This document shows positions 1 through 7,100 of a stretch of DNA of 38,283 bases, piece by piece. Source of the stretch: Clostridiales bacterium UBA1389 (GTDB lineage Bacteria > Bacillota > Clostridia > Oscillospirales > CAG-382); NCBI GenBank assembly GCA_002305335.1, contig DBQR01000049.1:1-38283 (forward strand), in the 5' to 3' direction. A program made the translations under genes and the position numbers. Numbering within the stretch: the stretch's first letter is position 1; each line of letters opens with the position of its first letter. The notes beneath the pieces are model-generated. The model was given only the letters and a program-made list of their open reading frames with translations, was not told the DNA's origin and ran no database searches.

Positions 1-77
1 TGGTCTGAGTGACTGGACTTGAACCAGCGGCCTCTACCACCCCAAGGTAGCGCGCTACCAAACTGCGCCACACCCAG
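1..77 (-). tRNA. tRNA-Pro (anticodon GGG)
   Basis: Read on the minus strand this is a complete 77-nt cloverleaf. The acceptor stem CTGGGTG pairs with CACTCAG (one G-U), followed by discriminator A and an encoded CCA whose last base is position 1. The anticodon stem CTACC/GGTAG holds the seven-base loop TTGGGGT, giving anticodon GGG, which reads Pro codons CCC and CCU. The T arm contains GGTTCAAGTCC. Its own promoter lies just upstream at 133-161. Confidence 0.96.
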
Positions 78-132
78 ATATTCGTTTGGCATTAAGGGTT
101 TTTTAAAACTCAACCCCTCAAGAGCAAAGGGT

Positions 133-161
133 ATTATAGCACGATAAATCCCGGGTGTCAA
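133..161 (-). promoter_or_regulatory. Sigma-A promoter of the tRNA-Pro gene
   Basis: On the minus strand a perfect TTGACA (156-161) and a perfect TATAAT (133-138) are separated by 17 nt. The -10 lies about 55 nt upstream of the mature tRNA 5' end, which fits a short 5' leader removed by RNase P. Confidence 0.85.
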
Positions 162-184
162 TACCTTTTTAAAGGTATTTTTTT
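160..184 (+). terminator. Possible weak terminator-like palindrome
   Basis: AATACCTTT (160-168) and AAAGGTATT (171-179) are perfect inverted repeats, followed on the plus strand by a T run to 184. No plus-strand gene precedes it within the window, and it overlaps the -35 of the tRNA promoter, so it may simply be AT-rich chance or a barrier to transcription entering from the left. Confidence 0.3.
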
Positions 185-271
185 ATTTAATTTAAAGGTG
201 TTTTTTATTTTTAAAAAGCAAAACCGGCGGGATATAAAAATTCAATATAGTTATATATTTTCAACACAGGG

Positions 272-300
272 TTGATTTTTTATGAAATTTGTGTTATTTT
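272..300 (+). promoter_or_regulatory. Probable promoter of the kinase-like gene
   Basis: TTGATT (272-277) and TATTTT (295-300) are 17 nt apart, about 90 bases upstream of the start codon at 388. Both boxes are imperfect, so this is a plausible rather than a certain sigma-A promoter. Confidence 0.45.
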
Positions 301-387
301 GAAACAAACAAAGCAGTTTTATGTACATAAATAGGATGTTTAAGAAAGGGGTGATTGTCCGTTCCTTTATTAAGGTGACGGAATATT

Positions 388-1398
388 ATGTTTGATGTTA
401 ATTCTTACGCCTCCCCTGCGATTTTACTTAATGAAAAAGGGATAATTGTTGCTAAAAATAAAGCGGCGGGGGTTAGGTGCGCCCCCTTCAGAAAGGGAAG
501 CAGTATAAGGAGATACCTCAACAAAAGCGACTGCAATGCCGTAAAAGCCTTAAAAAACGGCGAGTTCACCATAATCACCCTGAACGGCATAGGCTTTATA
601 CCCGCAATTGTCTTTTTCGACGGTGACAGCTATCTTATAAGAATAAACTGCATGGCTGTGGCGTTAAGCAAACGGCTTGAGGCATTGTGCAACTTACAGC
701 AGAAGAACCTTATGTCCCTTTCGGTGCTTGCCAATCCCCTGATTTATGAAAATCCCCAAAAGGATGCCCGGCTGCGCCACCTTCTTTATATGCAGCAGCG
801 GATAAGCGAATACATAAGCCTGGTAATAGGTTCCTCCCCGGTAACGGGGCAGGTGTGTAACATAAACAGAATGCTTAGGGAAATCTGCGACGGAGCAAAG
901 AACGTACTACGCCCCATAAACGCGGATGTTTTATTTCTCGATTCCCCCAAAAGGCTTGCTGCTTATGCCGCAAAGCGGGATTTGGAATACATCTTCTTTG
1001 CATGTATTACCCTCTGCTTTTTCCTTTCCAGGGGAAGGCGGATCGACGCCAAAATAACTTCCATAGGGAACAAGGCTATTATATCTTTCTGTTTTGACGA
1101 CTTCAAATCCCCCGTCTTAATAAAAATCCTTGAAAAGTGTATTGAAGAATCGGATTTTGAGGGTGTCAAAGGGGAAGCGGCTTTTATACTAATGTACGCC
1201 AAAACCTTATGCGAACTTTATAACGGAAAACTGACCCTGTCAAAGCTGCCTTCCGGCACGAAAGCCCTTATTACCGTAACCCTTAAAGCTATAGACGAAG
1301 AGGACGAAATGGTGTTTGAATCCCCATGTATCGAGGAAGACTACACCGGCAAGGCCCAGAACGCCCTTGCGTGGGTAGTGTTTATGCTGGGGTTATAG
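388..1398 (+). CDS. Degenerate PAS/histidine-kinase-like protein
   Basis: A 336-residue cytoplasmic protein with no signal peptide or membrane segment. The first ~90 residues resemble a PAS sensor (pattern SPAILLNEKGIIVAKN). A helical region follows at ~95-150. The C-terminal part (~180-305) resembles a GHKL ATPase domain, the clearest stretch being AKTLCELYNGKLTLSKLPSG near the end, which matches the last helix and strand of sensor kinases. The expected phospho-acceptor His is absent: the equivalent helix reads SLSVLANPL. The N-box Asn and the DxGxG G1 motif are also not recognisable, so it is probably not an active kinase. It may be a ligand-sensing or dimerising regulator, an anti-sigma-like protein, or a diverged pseudokinase. 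No response regulator is adjacent. The start follows a GGTGA-type ribosome binding site. The fold assignment is inference from short motifs. Confidence 0.6.
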   Translation: MFDVNSYASPAILLNEKGIIVAKNKAAGVRCAPFRKGSSIRRYLNKSDCNAVKALKNGEFTIITLNGIGFIPAIVFFDGDSYLIRINCMAVALSKRLEALCNLQQKNLMSLSVLANPLIYENPQKDARLRHLLYMQQRISEYISLVIGSSPVTGQVCNINRMLREICDGAKNVLRPINADVLFLDSPKRLAAYAAKRDLEYIFFACITLCFFLSRGRRIDAKITSIGNKAIISFCFDDFKSPVLIKILEKCIEESDFEGVKGEAAFILMYAKTLCELYNGKLTLSKLPSGTKALITVTLKAIDEEDEMVFESPCIEEDYTGKAQNALAWVVFMLGL

Positions 1399-1429
1399 TT
1401 TGTTGACGAATTATACTATAAAAATTAAT

Positions 1430-1458
1430 TTGACAAACCGGCATAAGTGATATATAAT
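1430..1458 (+). promoter_or_regulatory. Sigma-A promoter of the LCP-like gene
   Basis: A perfect TTGACA (1430-1435) and a perfect TATAAT (1453-1458) have a 17-nt spacer, ending 54 bases before the start codon at 1513. This gives the downstream membrane-protein gene its own transcription start. Confidence 0.85.
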
Positions 1459-1512
1459 CCTTGTTGAGAAAGTCCCGGACTGTTTCAGAATCCCGGCTGA
1501 AAGGAGAATACA

Positions 1513-2493
1513 ATGTCCGCCGCATTCAAAAATTTCATGTTGACGCTTGTAATAATGCTGGGCATATTCGCCTATGCGGCAATACGTATTTTACCGGATG
1601 TGGAAAACCTGATTTTCATCGGGAATGAATCCGGGGAGGAAACCTCCCAGAACACCTCCGACACTTCGGAGGAATCCGAAGAATCCGGGAACGAAAGCTC
1701 CCAGGAAACAAGCAGCGAAGAGGAAAGCGACACCTTTTCCTGCCTTTTCGCCTCTAAAAACAAACAGGGGGACATCTGCTCCCTGGTTTACGTGGAAGTG
1801 ATTAAGGAAACCCAGAAATACATAACCTGCCGCATACCCGTTGACATTTATCTTGACGACAGCGGAGTTCCCAAGCTTTTATATGAGCTTTTGGGAAAAA
1901 AGGACACAAGCTACCTGTTAAATAAAATTTCCCCCCTTATAGGCAAGGATGTCGACTATTATGTCATATGCAGCGGCGACACCTACAAAACGGTGGCAAA
2001 GATTACCGAAACGTCGGGCAAATCGGTTTCGGTTGACCTGACCTATGAGGTAAGATACATAGACCCCGACTTTGCGGACCTGGTAACCCCCGGCGAAGTG
2101 GTACCCGAGGAATATATTATAACCCTCCCCATAGGGAAGGTGGCGCTTACCGAAACCAATGCGGCCGAAATATTCAACTCCCTTAGGGAAGGCGACCAGA
2201 AAAATTATGCCTTTCAGGAATCAATGGGGCTTTCGGTGTTCAGGCAGGTGATGTCTGCCGGCGAGTTTTCCGAAAACATCGAAACCTTAACTTCCTTTTA
2301 CAATGCGGTTCAGACCAATATACCCATTTCCGATCTCGCAAGATATTCCTCGCTGTTGTTCGCCTATTCAACCTACGGCAACACCCATATAACATATCCC
2401 ACCATATATGACTATACCAGCCCGGATATGAAAATAGCCGACTGGTCAAACGGAATAAAGCAGATAAGGAATGCCGCCGCCGACGGAGGCTGA
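1513..2493 (+). CDS. Divergent LytR-CpsA-Psr-like membrane-anchored protein
   Basis: A 326-residue protein with one N-terminal membrane segment (~7-30), then an acidic Ser/Glu/Thr linker (~38-75), then an extracellular domain. The domain follows the LCP layout: a strand pair ending CRIPVDIYLDDSG (compare the usual IPRDTYV), a helix and LIGKDVDYYV (compare LGIPIDYYV), and a C-terminal section with FRQVM, TNIPISDLARY and a final ITYPT. LCP enzymes transfer undecaprenyl-linked glycopolymers onto peptidoglycan. Here the conserved Arg of PRDT is Val, and the usual Arg-rich RHR/RQQ section is replaced, so catalysis is doubtful. It may be a structural, regulatory or neofunctionalised member. The start is supported by AAGGAG nine bases upstream, and the gene has its own strong promoter. 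The family call rests on pattern order rather than on catalytic residues. Confidence 0.65.
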   Translation: MSAAFKNFMLTLVIMLGIFAYAAIRILPDVENLIFIGNESGEETSQNTSDTSEESEESGNESSQETSSEEESDTFSCLFASKNKQGDICSLVYVEVIKETQKYITCRIPVDIYLDDSGVPKLLYELLGKKDTSYLLNKISPLIGKDVDYYVICSGDTYKTVAKITETSGKSVSVDLTYEVRYIDPDFADLVTPGEVVPEEYIITLPIGKVALTETNAAEIFNSLREGDQKNYAFQESMGLSVFRQVMSAGEFSENIETLTSFYNAVQTNIPISDLARYSSLLFAYSTYGNTHITYPTIYDYTSPDMKIADWSNGIKQIRNAAADGG

Positions 2494-2530
2494 TAGGTAT
2501 TAAATTAAGCAAAAATGTAATAAATTACAC

Positions 2531-2559
2531 TTGAAAATACCGATCGGGTGTGCTATTAT
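2531..2559 (+). promoter_or_regulatory. Promoter of the ferredoxin gene
   Basis: TTGAAA (2531-2536) and TATTAT (2554-2559) are 17 nt apart, 51 bases before the ferredoxin start codon. Together with the hairpin after the gene this suggests a short monocistronic transcript. Confidence 0.7.
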
Positions 2560-2610
2560 ATTTAAAACAAAAAAGTAGTTTTTTCTACTTACGGAAAGGA
2601 AAGAATAACC

Positions 2611-2784
2611 ATGGCATATGTAATTGACAAAGACCTTTGTATAGGTTGCGGCTCCTGCGAAGCGGAATGCCCGGTGGGTGCCATTTCCGTTGACGAGGAC
2701 GGGAAGTACGAGATTAATCCCGAAGAATGCATCGAATGCGGTGCCTGCGCAGGTGTATGCCCCGTAGAAGCCCCCAAAGGCTGA
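2611..2784 (+). CDS. 2[4Fe-4S] ferredoxin (57 residues)
   Basis: A small clostridial-type ferredoxin that carries electrons at low potential in the cytoplasm, typically for pyruvate:ferredoxin oxidoreductase, hydrogenase or Rnf. Two cluster motifs are complete: Cys10-x2-Cys13-x2-Cys16-x3-Cys20-Pro and Cys40-x2-Cys43-x2-Cys46-x3-Cys50-Pro. The length (57) is normal for the family. The ATG at 2611 follows GGAAAGGA at a good distance. A promoter lies upstream at 2531-2559 and a 10-bp hairpin downstream at 2811-2837, so it is probably transcribed alone and abundantly. Each cysteine motif has canonical spacing, so I expect two [4Fe-4S] clusters. Confidence 0.95.
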   Translation: MAYVIDKDLCIGCGSCEAECPVGAISVDEDGKYEINPEECIECGACAGVCPVEAPKG

Positions 2785-2810
2785 TACGACATAAACAACA
2801 TAACTGCTGA

Positions 2811-2848
2811 TTACCCATAGATGCATTCTATGGGTAAAGTTATTTTCA
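2811..2848 (+). terminator. Hairpin terminator after ferredoxin
   Basis: TTACCCATAG (2811-2820) and CTATGGGTAA (2828-2837) form a perfect 10-bp stem with a 7-nt loop, followed by the interrupted T tract AGTTATTTTC. The weak T tract leaves some read-through possible into the methyltransferase gene. Confidence 0.65.
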
Positions 2849-2909
2849 GACATTTTCAAAAATTTCACTATCCGTTTAACCCTTCATAATAATTGAAAGG
2901 TAACATTAA

Positions 2910-3635
2910 ATGGAAAGTATTGTCACTACAAAAATCAACGCTGGTATTATGCTTGACGAATTAAAAGGGGGAATACGTTTCGGAACCGACACCCTGCTGC
3001 TTTCCCATTTCTGCGGGAAGGGGAAAAACGGAGGTGATCTGGGTTCGGGAAGCGGGGTTTTATCCTTTTTGCTTTTGGCAACCGGAAAAGCCGGGCATAT
3101 GACGGGCGTGGAGCTTATCAAGGAATATGCCGAGCTTTCGGTTTCCAATGCGGAAAAGAACGGACTTACCGGAAAATTCGAATGCCATAATTGCGGCGTG
3201 GAGGAGGTATCCGGGAAAATTCCTGCCGGCAGCATGGATTTTGTGGTGACAAACCCCCCTTATTTAAAAAATGCCTGCGGCAGGCAGAACCGTAATCCCC
3301 TTAAATTCGCAGCTTTTCACGAAACCACCGCAGGAATCGACGGATTTTGTGCCCTTGCTTCCCATATACTTAAAAGCGGCGGAAAATTCTACTGCATTTA
3401 CCGTCCCGAATATCTGGCTAAGCTTATTTACGCCATGGAAACAAACCGCATAAAACCCAAAAAGCTCCGCTTTGTCCACCCGTCGGAGGGAAAGTCCCCC
3501 AGCCTTGTGCTGGTTGAGGGAAAAAAAGATGGAAACGACAGTCTTGTAATCCTTGATCCTTTGTATATCTACGCCGACGGAAGTCATGCAAAATACTCCC
3601 CCGAAACGGAGGGGATATACAATGAGCTGGCTTGA
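2910..3635 (+). CDS. TrmN6-like tRNA adenine-N6 methyltransferase
   Basis: A 241-residue class I SAM-dependent methyltransferase of the TrmN6 (YfiC) / Bacillus YabB group, which methylates adenine N6, in characterised members A37 of tRNA(Val). The N-terminus carries the family pattern GGIRFGTDTLLLS. The SAM-binding motif I starts at Asp43 (DLGSGSG). The amino-methyltransferase motif IV is N115-P-P-Y118. After it come GFCALASHILKSGGKFYCIYRP and a PSLVLVEGKK segment typical of this family. The start at 2910 has GAAAGG upstream. The end overlaps the start of the next gene by 14 bases, implying translational coupling. The exact tRNA target cannot be read from sequence. Confidence 0.85.
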   Translation: MESIVTTKINAGIMLDELKGGIRFGTDTLLLSHFCGKGKNGGDLGSGSGVLSFLLLATGKAGHMTGVELIKEYAELSVSNAEKNGLTGKFECHNCGVEEVSGKIPAGSMDFVVTNPPYLKNACGRQNRNPLKFAAFHETTAGIDGFCALASHILKSGGKFYCIYRPEYLAKLIYAMETNRIKPKKLRFVHPSEGKSPSLVLVEGKKDGNDSLVILDPLYIYADGSHAKYSPETEGIYNELA

Positions 3636-4170
3636 GATTATATCGACTGCGGCAGTATTATCCCTTGATATAACCACGGTGATTACGGCAAATGCCGGCA
3701 ACTACCGGGGAAAGGACATGGGAAGATTATTTTTGCTCCCGGTTTTGTTCGGATTCGTTCAGGCTATCCTTGCGGTTACGGGTTATTTCATACTGGTGTT
3801 TACGGGGCTGAACCCCGGAATTTTTTCCAGATTAGCGCTTTGCCTTATTCTGTCTTTTATAGGTTTCAGAATTATTTTTGCCTTTTTCAGGCCTGATAAT
3901 AAAAAAACAATATTAAAACCGGATCTTCCCGCCTTAGTCCTTGTCGCTAAGGCCTTTTACACCGGCGCGGATTCCTTTGCGGTGGGTATCGGGCTTGCCG
4001 CCGCGGGAAGCAATATATTAATCCCTTCCCTTATTTTTTATATATCAACCCTGGTTTTCGGCTTCGTTTTTTTATTCTATGGGAGGAGGATAGGCACCTT
4101 TTTAGGCAACAGAATACTCCTTACCGGGGGTATAATCCTGATTGCCATAGGAATAAAAACCCTGTTTTAA
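3622..4170 (+). CDS. MntP-like (DUF204) small membrane transporter
   Basis: A 182-residue polytopic protein with about six membrane segments arranged as two similar halves, as in the MntP manganese-efflux family. The first half has an Asp in SLDITTVITANAG. The second half has AFYTGADSFAVGIGLAA, close to the MntP pattern TSIDALAVGI. The C-terminus GRRIGTFLGNRILLTGGIILIAIG matches the family end. I chose the ATG at 3622 rather than an upstream in-frame start because GGAGGGG lies 7-8 bases before it; it then overlaps the methyltransferase gene by 14 bases. The first-half motif is atypical, so the substrate (Mn2+ or another ion) is uncertain. I saw no manganese riboswitch upstream. Confidence 0.7.
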   Translation: MSWLEIISTAAVLSLDITTVITANAGNYRGKDMGRLFLLPVLFGFVQAILAVTGYFILVFTGLNPGIFSRLALCLILSFIGFRIIFAFFRPDNKKTILKPDLPALVLVAKAFYTGADSFAVGIGLAAAGSNILIPSLIFYISTLVFGFVFLFYGRRIGTFLGNRILLTGGIILIAIGIKTLF

Positions 4171-4185
4171 CAGGAGTTAAGGACA

Positions 4186-7100
4186 ATGTATATTAAAAGA
4201 CTGTTCGCGTTTATTTTGATAATGACGCTTATGTCGCTTGCCTTGTTTACAAGCGGCTTAGGCACCCTTGCGGATTATCAAAGAGACGCGAACCCTTTTT
4301 CTTATTACGACAGACTGCGTCAGGACAGCCTTAAGGGGATAAATCAAGAAAGCCGGACTTCCCCCAAACCCATGCCGGGGAAAGATACCAAGGCTTACAT
4401 AATCTCCTTCAAGGATGACGCCTCCCTTAACGAAATTTATGATTCTGTCAGCATATACGATTTTGAACTCCTTGCCTTCAGCAGCGAAAGGATGTTTTTA
4501 ATATACCTTGAAAACGTTGAGGAATTCGTTTCGGACAATTCTTCGATAATCGACTATGCCATACCCGACCGACCCTCCCACTTCTTTTTTGAGGAGGAGC
4601 TGCTCGGCGTTTCGGTGGGGTACTGGGAACTGAACGCCATCGAAGCGGATGAGGAATTAACCTCCGGCGGAAACGGCGTGGTGGTGGCAATCCTCGACAG
4701 CGGCATTAACCGCAGTCACCCTCAGTTAGCGGAGGCGGATATTCTCGAAGGCTATAACGCCGTTACCGGTCAGACGGGGGTTGACGGCGACGACATTAAC
4801 CACGGCACGAAAATCACCGGAATAATAGTGTCCTCGGTTTCGGGCATCGCCAGGGGAGCGACCATTCTGCCGGTAAAGATAACCACCGACGGAAGGAGCA
4901 TTCTGACCTCAAGTCTGGTAAGCGGGATATACTATGCCGCCGACTACGGCGCTGACGTAATAAACATGTCCTTCGGGGGATATGACGAAAACAAGGCGGA
5001 AAGGGACGCGGTGGAATACGCCCTGGAAAAAGGATGCATTCTCGTAGCCGCCGCCGGAAACGAAGGACGGGACATGGGCTATGCGGGAAAACCCGCCTAC
5101 CCCGCCTCCTATGATGGGGTAATCAGCGTGGCCTCCTCCCGGCAGAACGGGGAGCCCTGCGGCTTTTCCCAGTTCAATGAATTTGTGGATATCGCCGCTC
5201 CGGGGGAGGATTTGACGGTGGTTTCCTTCCTGGATGATGAGCCGGTTACGGTTTCGGAAAACGGCACCTCCTATTCCACCGCCTTTGTGTCGGGGGCAGC
5301 CGCCCTTGCGGTGTATAACTCCCCGAGAAAGCTGGATTCCCGGGCCTTCGGCAAACTCCTTGAATATTCTGCGGTAACCCCCAAAAGCAGCTATTTGGGC
5401 TGGGGCGTGCTTAATCTGCCGCGCCTTATGGACAACCTGTCAAAACCTGCGGTTTTGGGGGTAAGCAACGGCGGTATTTATTTCGAGGAGGTAATGGCCT
5501 TCTTTACCGACGCCGCCGCCACCCTTGACGGGGAGGAGTATTTATCCGGCGAAAGCATTTATTCCCAGGGGAGCCATACCCTGATTGTAACCGATCGGTA
5601 CGGCAGCGTTACCCTAAACTTTACGGTTGACCTTGTCAGACTGAACTACAATATAAAAAGAAACGGCGACCATGTGGTTATAACCTTTTTAAGGGGTAAA
5701 GCCCTGGTGGACGGGCAGCCCTACGAATCGGGGGATGTCATAACCGGTTTCGGGCAGCATACCTTTGTGCTTACGGGACCCTACGGGAACACGGTAAGCG
5801 AAACCTTCTTCATTTCCTCGGACATTCCCGCTTTGTTCGGGGTTTCAGACGGAAAAATTTACAACAACCGGGTTCTGATAACCGTTATCGGCGACGGCTA
5901 TTCCTTCCTGGACGGGGTGGGATTCAAGGAAAGCATTATCGTGACTGCCCCCGGACAACACACCCTGCTGCGTACCGATTACGAAGGGGTGGAACACAAC
6001 GAAACAACCTTTTATATCTCCGATACGGGTATAGAAAATTTCGGCGTCTCCCCCGGCGGAAAGGTGATATGCAATGAAGTGCAGGGCTGGGTGGCTTTCT
6101 GGGACATAAACGAAAAGGGAATAAAAATCTACCGACAAAACGATTTAAGCAAAATCCAGAGATATATCCCCACGGACGAAAAAATAATAAGTCTGTCCCT
6201 TGACGGCGGAAAGCTGTTTGCCGTAACCGAACAGGGTTATGCGGTCTATGACACTTCTCTGCTTGTTTCAAGCAAAAATCCCTTTTTATATGAATTTTCG
6301 GTGCCTTTTACCGTGGTAAACGGCATGGCGGGCGGGGGCTATGTCTTCCTTGTCAGCGAAAACGGCACGGTTTACTCATATGTTCAGGGTACTGAAAACA
6401 ACACCGAACTCGACACGTTAAGCAGCGAAACCTCCCTGTTTTCCAACGGTCAAACCGCCTATGCCTATTCGGTTTACTACCCAAAGACGGTTTATGTTTT
6501 CAATAACGGAATGTGGGGTATAAAATCGCCGGAGGAAATCCCCGGCGGGGAGGGTATTTTCGCCACCCAAAGCCTGGTTCTTGTGGGGGATATGGCCTAC
6601 GACCCGGCGGATTTTTCACTGAGATATCAGATAAACGGCAGCGACAGGGTGGTTTACTGCGACGATAACGTGTTCATTGCGGGTAAAAGGCTGTACTCCT
6701 CCCGCACCGGCGAAATTATGGGCATTTACCCCGGCGTTATAACGGCGGCATACCGGGACGGGGGTAAAATGTATCTTGTCTATTCCGACAAAACCCTTGA
6801 AAGGGTAAAGCCCGGGGGGATGTACGGCGCCTCCCCCGCAAACAACGCCATAGCGGGGAACGTGCTGTTGAGCCGCGCCTTTGAATATACCGTCCCACTG
6901 GATACCGAAAGTAAAATATTAAATGCGGCTTATGACGAAAATTCCGGTTTCATAGGATTAATCAGAAACGGCGACAACAAACTGTATTTTCTAAACCCGG
7001 TCACCTGGGCGGCCGAAAAGGCAATACATCTGAAATATGTCCCCTCCTCCCTTACAAGGGTGCAGGGGGGAATCGCCGTGCTGTTTTCAAAGGTAAACAA

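Larger units (their letters stand above)
78..387. other. AT-rich divergent intergenic region (310 bases)
   Basis: This region separates the tRNA gene from the first protein gene. It holds the tRNA promoter at 133-161, a small palindrome at 160-179 and a plausible plus-strand promoter at 272-300. The remainder is AT-rich, and I see no open reading frame or known RNA in it. Confidence 0.7.
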
